Shown here: positions 1 through 6,813 of the stretch, piece by piece | Position numbering within the stretch: position 1 is the first letter of the stretch | Layout: each line of letters begins with the position of its first letter | Origin: Nanobdellota archaeon | GTDB lineage: Archaea > Nanobdellota > Nanobdellia > SCGC-AAA011-G17 > GW2011-AR17 | Direction of reading: 5' to 3' | DNA length: 12,185 bases | Assembly: GCA_030018575.1 (NCBI GenBank) | Contig: JASEIA010000043.1 | Coordinates: 1 to 12,185, forward strand | Notes under the pieces: generated by a model | Database searches by the model: none | The model's input: only the letters and a program-made list of their open reading frames with translations | Told to the model about the DNA's origin: nothing | Program-made: the position numbers and the translations under genes

Positions 1-1
1 C

Positions 2-196
2 TCTTTAAAGATGAGGTTCTCCTCTATAAAAGTATGTAATGTCAGGAACACACCCTTTTCTGTCGAATGTGGGTTGAGCTATAGTATTGTATTAACATCG
101 CAATCCTTTCAAATGAGCTTTTTGCATAATGGATTTGATGACAAGAAAGCCCTTATACCTTATTCGGCATTCAGGGAAATTGTTCAACTTGAGTAA
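2..196 (+). CDS. Possible 3' end of an unrecognised ORF, cut by the left edge
   Basis: A reading frame is open from the left edge to a TAA at 194-196, with an ATG at position 11 giving at most 61 residues. The product (ending PYSAFREIVQLE) matches no family I know, and no domain, signal peptide or membrane helix is visible. Codon choice (AGG for Arg, mixed third positions) does not contradict coding, and a tail here would converge neatly on the gene ending at 245. No promoter or ribosome binding site is visible before the ATG because the window starts 10 bases earlier. It could equally be chance open sequence, so confidence is low. Confidence 0.25.
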   Translation, partial: SLKMRFSSIKVCNVRNTPFSVECGLSYSIVLTSQSFQMSFLHNGFDDKKALIPYSAFREIVQLE

Positions 197-244
197 TGTG
201 GGCTATAATTTAAACCCTTATCCGGAAATCAGCTAAACAAACAG

Positions 245-925
245 TTATTTGTTAATTTTCGCTTTTACGATTAATTCAAAACCCAAAGAAGGAAATAATT
301 TCCCCAATTTAATTAATCTTAGGCGATGCAATGCAATAAAATCAGTATTCCATACTTCCATAAAAAAACCATTTCTATTTAGTAATTCTTCCAAGCTTTT
401 AATGGTAAAATATCTTATATGACCTGCACTTTTTTCTTTTCCATCCGGGGAAATCAAACCAATTTCAATTAATGGATTAATCCCAAAAAGCAGCCTTAAT
501 CTTCTTGTTAATGCCGCTAAATTGGGTGTAGATAAAACTATAAAACCATTTGGTTTTAATACCCTTTTAATCTCCTGTAATAAGCCGTCTGTATCGAATA
601 CATGCTCTATAATTTCCCCGGCAAAAACAACATCAAACGTATTAACAGAAAAAGGAAATTTTTTTTCTATATCCTGTTCAAAACATTTTATTCCCCTTTT
701 CTTGCATAAATTTACGGCATCTTTTGAAATTTCAATGCCAAAAACTTTGTTGCCTAATTGTTTTATTCTTTCTGAAACATAACCTTCATAACAGCCTATA
801 TCCAGAACTTTTTTGTTTTTTCCGATTAATTCTAAGCTAAGCTTAATCCTTAATTCTGTTTCCCAATCGGTTTTGGCATCAAATTTTTCTTTATATCTTT
901 TGCTATTGAATTCTTTTTTATTCAT
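245..925 (-). CDS. Class I SAM-dependent methyltransferase (paralog 1 of a tandem pair)
   Basis: The 226-residue protein has a Rossmann-type SAM-binding fold of the Methyltransf_11/23 kind. Motif I is VLDIGCYEGY (residues 40-49), the acidic ribose-binding residue is E65 in FGIEIS, the central strand is FDVVFAGEIIEHV (97-109), and LKPNGFIVLSTPN (123-135) follows. A C-terminal part with HIRYFT near 169-174 matches small sugar or lipid O-methyltransferases. It is the last gene of a minus-strand unit and overlaps the upstream methyltransferase by 4 bp (TCAT at 922-925, ATGA on the coding strand). A GAGG lies 6 nt before the ATG (932-935), which supports the start and translational coupling. It shares the pattern D-T-D-x-x-L-x-E-I-x-R-V-L-K-P and the H-[IV]-[RK]-[YF]-F element with its neighbour, so the two probably arose by duplication. 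The acceptor is unknown; glycan context suggests a sugar hydroxyl or a lipid-linked intermediate. Confidence 0.9.
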   Translation of the reverse strand: MNKKEFNSKRYKEKFDAKTDWETELRIKLSLELIGKNKKVLDIGCYEGYVSERIKQLGNKVFGIEISKDAVNLCKKRGIKCFEQDIEKKFPFSVNTFDVVFAGEIIEHVFDTDGLLQEIKRVLKPNGFIVLSTPNLAALTRRLRLLFGINPLIEIGLISPDGKEKSAGHIRYFTIKSLEELLNRNGFFMEVWNTDFIALHRLRLIKLGKLFPSLGFELIVKAKINK

Positions 926-1599
926 ATTAGGCCTCGCTTTTCATCTTTTTCTGCAACCATGATTAGTCTGTCCAAAAGGCTTGCCGGCAATATTTTATCC
1001 ATGAAAAAAAGAGTTAAAGCATGATCCGGAAAATAAGGAACAGAAAATCCGCTGCCATAAGTTCCCAGGACTTTAAACCCGTTTTGATTCAGGTATTTTT
1101 TAAGCCGCTGTTTATTGAAAAATTTTACATGCTCCTTATGCCTTGCGCATCCCTGCAGATGGCCGAAAAGGACAAGTATCCTATCCCTAAAGCAGCAGAA
1201 GTTGGGTGTTGTCACTATAAGCCTGCCTTTTGGCTTTAATACGCGGTATATTTCTTTGAGGGCCTTATCAGTATCCAGGATATGCTCTATGATTTCGCTA
1301 AAATGGACTGCATCAAAAGTGTTGTCAGGAAACGGGATTTTCTGGACCTTCCCTATCTTCACGTTCAATCCTTTCCGCCTTGCCTTTTTCACTGCATTGG
1401 GGCACAATTCAATGCCTGCAACCTTATTATTTAATGCTATAAGCGAGGTTAATTTTCCTGAACTGCATCCTATATCCAGAACATTTTGCTTTTTGCCAAC
1501 AAGCCCTATCTGCCTTTTTGCATATTTCATGTCTAATTTTGAGACTTTCAATCCGTTTGAATATGCCTTAAGCTGTAATTCTTCAACAGGCTCACTCAT
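922..1599 (-). CDS. Class I SAM-dependent methyltransferase (paralog 2 of a tandem pair)
   Basis: This 225-residue class I methyltransferase has motif I VLDIGCSSGKL (40-50), acidic E64 in AGIEL, FDAVHFSEIIEH (95-106) and LKPKGRLIVTTPN (121-133). EHVKFFNKQRLKKYL (156-170) corresponds to the HIRYFT region of the following gene. It overlaps the radical SAM gene before it by 4 bp (TCAT at 1596-1599) and the methyltransferase after it by 4 bp. A GAGG 8 nt upstream of the ATG (1608-1611) supports this start. The chain of ATGA overlaps argues that the three proteins are made together and act in one pathway. It is probably cytosolic or peripheral at the membrane. Substrate is not deducible; O-methylation of a sugar in a surface glycan is the most likely role from context. 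Confidence 0.9.
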   Translation of the reverse strand: MSEPVEELQLKAYSNGLKVSKLDMKYAKRQIGLVGKKQNVLDIGCSSGKLTSLIALNNKVAGIELCPNAVKKARRKGLNVKIGKVQKIPFPDNTFDAVHFSEIIEHILDTDKALKEIYRVLKPKGRLIVTTPNFCCFRDRILVLFGHLQGCARHKEHVKFFNKQRLKKYLNQNGFKVLGTYGSGFSVPYFPDHALTLFFMDKILPASLLDRLIMVAEKDEKRGLI

Positions 1600-3032
1600 C
1601 TATAACGCCTCATGTAATTTTCGTATGCCCTTAATTCTATCGGAAATACAAAAAACTTAAATTTCCATCTTAAACGAACATCGATAAATAATAAAGCTCT
1701 TAAAATAAATTTAAGAAAATAAGCAAGTTTCCATTCTAATTGGCAATTGGGTTTTGTAAAAAGCAGCCACCCCATTGTTGAAACAGACTGCAAGTATTTC
1801 CTGTATTTTTTTGAATACCATGGGATATATGCTTGGTCCCCAAAATATTTATCGCCCCATTCTTCCATTGATTTTGGCTCCTTAAAGCCAAGATTTACAG
1901 CATCTTCGAACATTGGTGTGCCTGGATAAGGAGTGAATAAAAATATACCGTTTGTTTCAAATAATCTGCTGGACTTCATACAAGCATCTATAAGGCTGAT
2001 TGTCTTTTTAACATCCTCTTTAGTCTCTCCGGGAAAGCCGCACATAAAGCTGACAATTGGGCGGATTCCGTGGGCTTCGCACTTTTTAACAGCAGAAAGC
2101 GTATCTTCAGGCTTGACTCCTTTTTGTATATATTCAAGTATCCTTTTGGAGCCGGATTCACCCCCAATGCCCAGGTTTTTTAAGCCGCTTTTTTTTAGCA
2201 ATTTTATAAAATCATCGCTCCATCTATTGATATAATCTGCACGGCACATTCCGCTCCAGTTTATATTTAATTTTCGTTCTATGATACCTTCAGCCACCTT
2301 TTGCACTCGGTTTTGGTCTACAAAGAAATTATCATCACAAATTGCAAAAAAGTTTTTTTCCCAAAATGTCTTTGCTATTTTCATTTCATCAAGCACCGCT
2401 TCTGCTTTTTTGCAACGCCAAAATCTTTTGTTGTAAGCCATATTAAAACAATAAGTACAATGGCCTGGGCACCCCCTGCTTGTTTGCAGCCCTATTGTTT
2501 CTGCTTCGTAATATGATTTGTTAAGAAGCTTGTAAGGGTAGGGCGGTATATCGTTCAGGTTCATAAAAGGGCGGTCAGGAGTTTTTATGATTTCATTATT
2601 TTTCTTATAAACAATTCCTTTAATTTTATTCAATGAACTTTGCTTCAAAAATGCTTTTGCAAGCTCATAAGCGGTAATTTCTCCCTCTCCTTTTACAACA
2701 ACATCTACAAGAGCATTCTGCGCTGTCTGCTCAGGAAGCAGAGAAGGGTGAATACCTCCCCAAACAAGCGGTATTTTGGGTTCTTTGCCGCGTATATATT
2801 CTGCTATTTCTAAAGCATGCTTAATTTGGCTCCCTGTTAAAACAGTCAGCCCCACAAATAATACATTGTTCAAGTTGAGCTTTTCATATGATTCATGGCG
2901 GGCATCAAATATTTCGACATTAAATCCTTTTTTTTGAAGGTATCCTGCTATAGGCATCAAAGAGATAGGCAGGTATTTGCATCCAAATGATTGGCTAACT
3001 CCCGGCTGAATAAGGATTATTCGCTTTTTCAT
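1596..3032 (-). CDS. Radical SAM enzyme with N-terminal B12-binding domain
   Basis: The 478-residue protein starts with a cobalamin-binding-type Rossmann domain (about 1-130: LIQPG, VGLTVLTGSQI, LVWGGIHPSLLP, VVVKGEGE). A radical SAM core follows, with the CxxxCxxC motif at C188, C192 and C195 (TSRGCPGHCTYC), which binds a [4Fe-4S] cluster and SAM. Later core elements include DDNFF (233-237), GGESGSKRILE (290-300) and CGFPGETKEDV (331-341). The classic DxHxxG cobalamin motif is absent; the equivalent stretch reads FDARHES (42-48), so B12 use is not certain. A hydrophobic and basic C-terminal region (about 437-463) suggests membrane association. Family members do C-methylations, cyclisations and other radical chemistry on lipids, sugars and cofactors. 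The gene lies 2 nt after the upstream glycosyltransferase and overlaps the next gene by 4 bp. It is a paralog of the gene at 6814-8169. Confidence 0.9.
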   Translation of the reverse strand: MKKRIILIQPGVSQSFGCKYLPISLMPIAGYLQKKGFNVEIFDARHESYEKLNLNNVLFVGLTVLTGSQIKHALEIAEYIRGKEPKIPLVWGGIHPSLLPEQTAQNALVDVVVKGEGEITAYELAKAFLKQSSLNKIKGIVYKKNNEIIKTPDRPFMNLNDIPPYPYKLLNKSYYEAETIGLQTSRGCPGHCTYCFNMAYNKRFWRCKKAEAVLDEMKIAKTFWEKNFFAICDDNFFVDQNRVQKVAEGIIERKLNINWSGMCRADYINRWSDDFIKLLKKSGLKNLGIGGESGSKRILEYIQKGVKPEDTLSAVKKCEAHGIRPIVSFMCGFPGETKEDVKKTISLIDACMKSSRLFETNGIFLFTPYPGTPMFEDAVNLGFKEPKSMEEWGDKYFGDQAYIPWYSKKYRKYLQSVSTMGWLLFTKPNCQLEWKLAYFLKFILRALLFIDVRLRWKFKFFVFPIELRAYENYMRRYR

Positions 3033-3034
3033 TT

Positions 3035-4003
3035 TTATTTAATATTATTGCTTAATTTGGGCTTATATACTTTTTGCATTAATTCAAGATATAACCCGGC
3101 AACCTCTTTCCATGAATAGACCCTTATTTTTCTGGAGCCGGCCGCAATCTGTTTTAAAAGCTTTTTATCATTCATTAACTCCAAAATTCCTTTTTTAAAG
3201 TCGCTTGCCAGATACGCATTCTGCTTGTGCTTAAAAATATTGCTCATCCTGCCCTGCCTTGCAATTATTGGCTTTCCTGATTTTACGTATTCCTGGATTT
3301 TCAGGCTGCTGTCATTATCCATGGTTATTGCCAAAACATTGGCTGCAAGGTAATAAGAGGGCAATTCATCAGGCAGCTTGGCTCCTAAGAAATGCACATT
3401 CCTGCCGGCAATACCTTCCAGCTTGGGGTTTGGCTTTCCAATCAGATAAAGCTCGCAGCCTAAATTGCTGACAGCATTTACCAATAAATCCAATCTTTTT
3501 GAATCAGCCATGTCTCCTGCATAAACTATCTTGAATTTTCCGGATAATCTTGCTGGTTTGGCATTGGTAAAATCCATGTCTGTTCCATGCGGCCTGAATA
3601 CAACCTTCCATTCATTTTTCCTTGCTATTTTTTCTCTAAACCTGCTTGGCGTTGTTATCAAATCAGCATTTCTCAGCATATATCTCTCTAAAAATGCTAT
3701 CCTTTTATAGCCATATTTTTCGCCCATAATCTCTGCCCAGTCATCTGTCCAGTCATTGACTATAGGCTTCCTTATCAATCTAATCTTCTTTAAAAATGCG
3801 GCAAATGCGCCAAAAACTCCAACGCATATCACTATGTCGGGCTTGAATTTGAGATATTTTAAATAAAAAAAAGGCCATTCGCTTTTTGTCGTATATTCAA
3901 CTTCGTGCCCCTTTTTTTCAAATTCATATAATAAATGATGCCAGTCATGGATAACGGGATAGGGTCGTTTGTTGCGCTCGCCGCTTACAATTTGTATCCT
4001 CAT
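3035..4003 (-). CDS. GT-B glycosyltransferase, GT4-like
   Basis: This is a cytosolic-face GT-B glycosyltransferase of about 322 residues. The N-terminal half has an acceptor-side Rossmann fold (MRIQIVSGERNKR, then KPDIVICVGVFGAFAAF near 54-70). The C-terminal donor domain starts about 155 with KIVYAGDMADSKRLDLLVNAV and contains ELYLIGKP (184-191) and NVHFLG (202-207). The EX7E region appears as DSSLKIQEYVKSGKPII, keeping the second Glu (E238) but replacing the first, as in many short GT4 relatives with an SPLKI-E-Y motif. The codon at 4004-4006 is GTG and would add one Met; I prefer the ATG at 4003-4001, which also sits about 27 nt from a TATA-like box. It opens the minus-strand unit. Donor and acceptor are unknown. 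Confidence 0.87.
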   Translation of the reverse strand: MRIQIVSGERNKRPYPVIHDWHHLLYEFEKKGHEVEYTTKSEWPFFYLKYLKFKPDIVICVGVFGAFAAFLKKIRLIRKPIVNDWTDDWAEIMGEKYGYKRIAFLERYMLRNADLITTPSRFREKIARKNEWKVVFRPHGTDMDFTNAKPARLSGKFKIVYAGDMADSKRLDLLVNAVSNLGCELYLIGKPNPKLEGIAGRNVHFLGAKLPDELPSYYLAANVLAITMDNDSSLKIQEYVKSGKPIIARQGRMSNIFKHKQNAYLASDFKKGILELMNDKKLLKQIAAGSRKIRVYSWKEVAGLYLELMQKVYKPKLSNNIK

Positions 4004-4026
4004 CACTAAAAATTCACAATTTCTGC

Positions 4027-4034
4027 TTAATAAT
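4027..4034 (-). promoter_or_regulatory. TATA-like box for the 3035-4003 unit
   Basis: On the minus strand this reads ATTATTAA, centred about 27 nt upstream of the ATG at 4003. That is the spacing expected for an archaeal leaderless transcript. The match is only moderate. Confidence 0.4.
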
Positions 4035-4058
4035 GTTATGTATACTTATTTGGGCAGG

Positions 4059-4067
4059 TTTATAAAC
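4059..4067 (+). promoter_or_regulatory. Archaeal TATA box, leaderless promoter of the 4089 gene
   Basis: TTTATAAAC is centred about 26 nt before the ATG at 4089. With the usual archaeal TATA-to-start-site distance, transcription would begin at or next to the start codon. No Shine-Dalgarno sequence lies between box and ATG (the spacer is mostly T and A), which fits a leaderless mRNA. The divergent box at 4027-4034 shares this 85-nt spacer. Confidence 0.65.
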
Positions 4068-4088
4068 AAATGTCTTTTTTAATAATCT

Positions 4089-4742
4089 ATGAAAGTGGGA
4101 ATATTGGCGCATAATTTAGCTTCGTTGAGGGGAGGTGTCAAGCTTTCTTTAATTCTCGGCTCAAATCTAAAGGATGCCGGTTTTGACGTTGCTTATGCTT
4201 GCGCTAAAGAAGACCTGAAAAATCTTGAAAAAAAATTCGGCATGGAGCTTAAGTTTAAGATTTACAAGCCAAAATCAACTTTTCTAAGGGATAAAATGAT
4301 TAATATAACCTCCCTCTGGAACCAGGGGATCCCGGCATACAGGCTTTGCAGGGAATTCAAGCCGGACGTGGTTATTGAAATTGGAGGGGTGATTACTCCG
4401 CTATTAATACCCTGGTTTTTAAAAGTTCCGACTATTCACTACTGCTACTGCCCGGCAAGCCTCTACAAAGAGTTTACTTATTATAAACAAAGTTGGATGC
4501 AAAACTTATATCCTGCTTTTGTAAGCAAAATCGAATCTTTTGCCATAAAAAGAGCGGATAAAGTTATTTCCATGTGCAACTTTAGCAGGGGCATTGTAAA
4601 AAAGACATGGGGCATTGATACTGTATCTATCCCCCCCTACAAACATAAATCTATTCAAGCCTGCCAAGAAGAAAAAAGTCATATTAAGCGTAAGCATTTT
4701 TACAAAGGCGTATCAACTCGAAAAACTGATAGAAATATTTGA
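4089..4742 (+). CDS. Glycosyltransferase GT4-like, N-terminal part, frame lost after a C7 tract
   Basis: The start MKVGILAHNLASLRGGVKLS is a typical GT4 N-terminus with the Gly-Gly loop at 15-16. PDVVIEIGGVITPLL (92-106) and THYCYCPAS-like IHYCYCPAS (116-124) follow, resembling ALG11-type mannosyltransferases. Then come an ADKVISMCNFSR element (156-167) and VSIPP (179-183). At that point the domain continues in another frame: the last 34 residues here (YKHKSIQACQ onward) are unlike any GT and end at a TGA at 4740. The break lies at seven Cs, 4631-4637. Removing one C joins P183 to TNINLFKP of the next entry and gives a full protein of 385 residues, a normal GT4 length. As written, this product has only the acceptor-binding half and should be inactive. 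It is either a sequencing error, a phase-off allele, or a pseudogene. Confidence 0.8.
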   Translation: MKVGILAHNLASLRGGVKLSLILGSNLKDAGFDVAYACAKEDLKNLEKKFGMELKFKIYKPKSTFLRDKMINITSLWNQGIPAYRLCREFKPDVVIEIGGVITPLLIPWFLKVPTIHYCYCPASLYKEFTYYKQSWMQNLYPAFVSKIESFAIKRADKVISMCNFSRGIVKKTWGIDTVSIPPYKHKSIQACQEEKSHIKRKHFYKGVSTRKTDRNI

Positions 4743-5247
4743 AAGAATAGGGAGGCCGGATTACAAGCTGTATATTATCGGGCAGTTAAATAAATCCATA
4801 CCTGAAGATGTTGCCTATTTCAATAAAATAAAAAGCATGGCTGAAAAAACAAGCAACATATTTGTGGAATATCATGTTGATTTTGATGTAATGCTTGATT
4901 TATACAGGAGTTCAAAAATATTTTGGTATTCATACTGGATGTTTTACGGCTTAAATATTGCGGATGCCCAGAGCTGCGGCACTCCTGCCATTGCCTTGCG
5001 CCTGCCTGAAAAATGGGGAAAGGATAACGGCGCTGCGGAAGTAATATGCAACAATCTTACCGGTTTTATGGTTGATTCAGTTTCAGATTTTTATGAAAAA
5101 TCCCTAATCCTATTAAATAATCAAAAACTATGGGCTAAAATGAGCCGCGCTGCAAGAAAAAATGCCGTCGAGCGCTTGGGCGAGGACAGATTTATCAAAC
5201 TGTTTAAAAAAGAAATAGAATCGCTTGCCTTGGCAAAAAAAAGTTAA
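4615..5247 (+). CDS. Glycosyltransferase GT4-like, C-terminal donor domain, displaced by frameshift
   Basis: This frame holds the missing second half of the 4089 glycosyltransferase. From PPTNINLFKP it runs into the donor domain: KVILSVSIFTKAYQLEKLIEIF, then KLYIIGQLN, then a YGLNIADAQSCGTPAIAL region and GAAEVICNNLTGF. The open frame can be read from a TTG at 4615, but the residues before PP come from the other frame's DNA and there is no ribosome binding site or convincing independent start. The sensible reading is one gene, 4089-5247, with one extra C. In the restored protein the EX7E positions are M284 and D292 instead of Glu, so this is either a divergent family or a decaying one. Its TAA at 5245-5247 is 49 nt before the flippase gene. 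Confidence 0.75.
   Translation: MILYLSPPTNINLFKPAKKKKVILSVSIFTKAYQLEKLIEIFERIGRPDYKLYIIGQLNKSIPEDVAYFNKIKSMAEKTSNIFVEYHVDFDVMLDLYRSSKIFWYSYWMFYGLNIADAQSCGTPAIALRLPEKWGKDNGAAEVICNNLTGFMVDSVSDFYEKSLILLNNQKLWAKMSRAARKNAVERLGEDRFIKLFKKEIESLALAKKS
4631..4637 (+). repeat. C7 homopolymer at the frameshift point
   Basis: Seven consecutive Cs are the longest C or G run I see in the window; the next are 6-base runs at 8370-8375 and 9225-9230, both inside an intact gene. Six Cs here would give codons ATC CCC CCT ACA and restore the glycosyltransferase frame. Confidence 0.85.
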
Positions 5248-5262
5248 AGATTAATCCCTGTT

Positions 5263-5271
5263 GCTATAATC
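5263..5271 (+). promoter_or_regulatory. TATA-like sequence upstream of the flippase
   Basis: GCTATAATC is centred about 30 nt before the ATG at 5297, in a 49-nt gap after the glycosyltransferase stop. It could give the flippase and the radical SAM gene their own transcript even if the upstream gene is off. Spacing is slightly long for a leaderless promoter, so support is weak. Confidence 0.35.
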
Positions 5272-5296
5272 CATAAGGGTTAAAAACAGCTTTCTT

Positions 5297-6808
5297 ATGT
5301 TTAAAAAAGTGGATAACAACAAGCCGATTAATACGCTCGTAATGGGCGCGGGGATGCTGTTTATAGGGATATTATTCTCCAAAGCCATGTACTATGTATA
5401 CAGGATGCTTGTTGCCAGATTCCTTGGCCCTGAATCTTACGGGCAATTGTCGCTGGGGTTTGCAATTCTTGGCATCAGTGTTGCATTTGTTACAGGCGGC
5501 ATTCCTGTGGCTGTTTCTTACTATGTTGCATATTATTCAGGCAAAGAGGATGAAAGAAGAATAAAAGGCACGATTACCAGCGCTCTAAGGATGTCACTTC
5601 CAATAAGCATCTTTGTAGCTGTTCTTTTATTTACTTTTTCTGATTTTATTTCAATTCATTTTTTTAAGAATATCCAGCTGGGCTTTATATTTAAAGTTTT
5701 TTCTGTCATTCTCCCTTTTGCATGCTTGACAACTATTTTTCAAAATATACTGAACGGATTGCGCAGGATTAAGTATATTATTTTTATAAAATATTTTTCA
5801 GAGTCAATAATCCTCCTTCTTTCAACAGTGGCATTTCTGATATTAGGCTTTGGCTTAAAGGGGGCTGTTTATGCTTATGTTATTTCCGGAGTGTCGAGCT
5901 TCTTATTGTTTGCATATGTTATAGAAAAAAAAGTGTTCCCCTTGGTTAAAACAAAGGTTGTTTCAATAAAAAATTATAGGGAAATAATATTCTATTCATG
6001 GCCCCTGATTTTTATACAGGCAATAGCCGGCATTGCTGTTTGGATAGACAGCATTGGCATTGGCTATTTCATGAATGACAAAAGTGTAGGAATATACAAT
6101 TCGGCAGTGCCGATTGCCTCTTTAATTTACATCATTCCTACGGCTTTAACCGCCTTATTTATGCCTGTAATAATCAATTTATACGCCCAAAAAAAGACAA
6201 CGCAAATTAAAACTATCTACAAGCAAACCATACGCTGGACTCTTCTGGCAAATACCCCCTTCATAGGCATTATTATTCTCTTCCCTGATTATTTAATCAA
6301 GGTATTTTTTGGAGAGATTTATACGCCGGCTTCAACAGCCCTGATTATACTTGCCTTGGCATTTTTTTGCCAGTATTTATTCCTGGTCTCACACTATTTA
6401 TTAGCGACACTAAAACGAACAAAACTAATGCTCTGCAATACCCTAATTTCAACCGCAGTTAATATATTCCTCAATATAATATTAATACCTAGAATGGGCA
6501 TAAACGGCGCAGCAATGGCAACTGCAATATCTTTGCTCCTTATGGGCCTATTGCTCTGTGTAGAAGCAAAACTTCTTTTTGGCGTAGTGCATTTTGACAA
6601 GGACTTTTATAAACCTATATTAGCGCTTGTTTTATCTTCCGTAGCCTTATGGTGGATGAAGTTCAAAATAGGGACAGTCAGTTTTTTGTCCTTGTTTTTT
6701 CTTGCATTATTATTCTTCCTATTATATTTTATTATTCTTATGGCTACGGGCTTTGTTAAAAAAGAAGAGTTCCGAAAATTATTTAAACTAATCACGCATC
6801 ACAGGTAA
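5297..6808 (+). CDS. Wzx/MATE-type polysaccharide flippase (multidrug/oligosaccharidyl-lipid/polysaccharide exporter superfamily)
   Basis: The 503-residue membrane protein has about 14 hydrophobic segments (roughly 13-35, 48-68, 95-118, 128-150, 168-188, 190-208, 230-252, 270-290, 312-332, 345-370, 382-397, 404-428, 440-454, 460-483). Near the N-terminus it has the hallmark RFLGPESYGQLSL (41-53) of the polysaccharide biosynthesis protein family. GINGAAMATAIS (401-412) is a second characteristic element. Basic loops (for example KEDERRIK at 83-90) fit cytosolic loops. Members move lipid-linked oligosaccharides from the cytosolic to the outer leaflet; archaeal relatives such as AglR have been linked to N-glycan lipid export. 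Length is normal. It lies between the frameshifted glycosyltransferase and a radical SAM gene that starts 5 nt after its stop. The glycan carried is unknown. Confidence 0.93.
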   Translation: MFKKVDNNKPINTLVMGAGMLFIGILFSKAMYYVYRMLVARFLGPESYGQLSLGFAILGISVAFVTGGIPVAVSYYVAYYSGKEDERRIKGTITSALRMSLPISIFVAVLLFTFSDFISIHFFKNIQLGFIFKVFSVILPFACLTTIFQNILNGLRRIKYIIFIKYFSESIILLLSTVAFLILGFGLKGAVYAYVISGVSSFLLFAYVIEKKVFPLVKTKVVSIKNYREIIFYSWPLIFIQAIAGIAVWIDSIGIGYFMNDKSVGIYNSAVPIASLIYIIPTALTALFMPVIINLYAQKKTTQIKTIYKQTIRWTLLANTPFIGIIILFPDYLIKVFFGEIYTPASTALIILALAFFCQYLFLVSHYLLATLKRTKLMLCNTLISTAVNIFLNIILIPRMGINGAAMATAISLLLMGLLLCVEAKLLFGVVHFDKDFYKPILALVLSSVALWWMKFKIGTVSFLSLFFLALLFFLLYFIILMATGFVKKEEFRKLFKLITHHR

Positions 6809-6813
6809 AATAC

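Noticed and set aside
199..220. TATA-like CTATAATTTAAA near the left end
   Set aside because: No plus-strand gene starts within a suitable distance, and the minus-strand gene ends here, so it is probably just AT-rich spacer.
659..666. Eight-base T run (A8 on the coding strand), and similar runs near 2189 and 9061, as contingency tracts
   Set aside because: They encode ordinary Lys/Phe codons in intact frames and are expected in AT-rich coding DNA.
1115..1660. 181-codon open frame on the plus strand
   Set aside because: It lies antisense to the methyltransferase at 922-1599, whose SAM motifs and coupled overlaps are clear. The antisense product is rich in Phe, Ser and Cys with no domain.
4631..4650. 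Programmed +1 ribosomal frameshifting at the C7 tract
   Set aside because: A skip of one base would join the two frames, but I see no stimulatory stop codon or clear downstream structure at the site, and no archaeal precedent for this gene family comes to mind. A tract-length error or variation is simpler.
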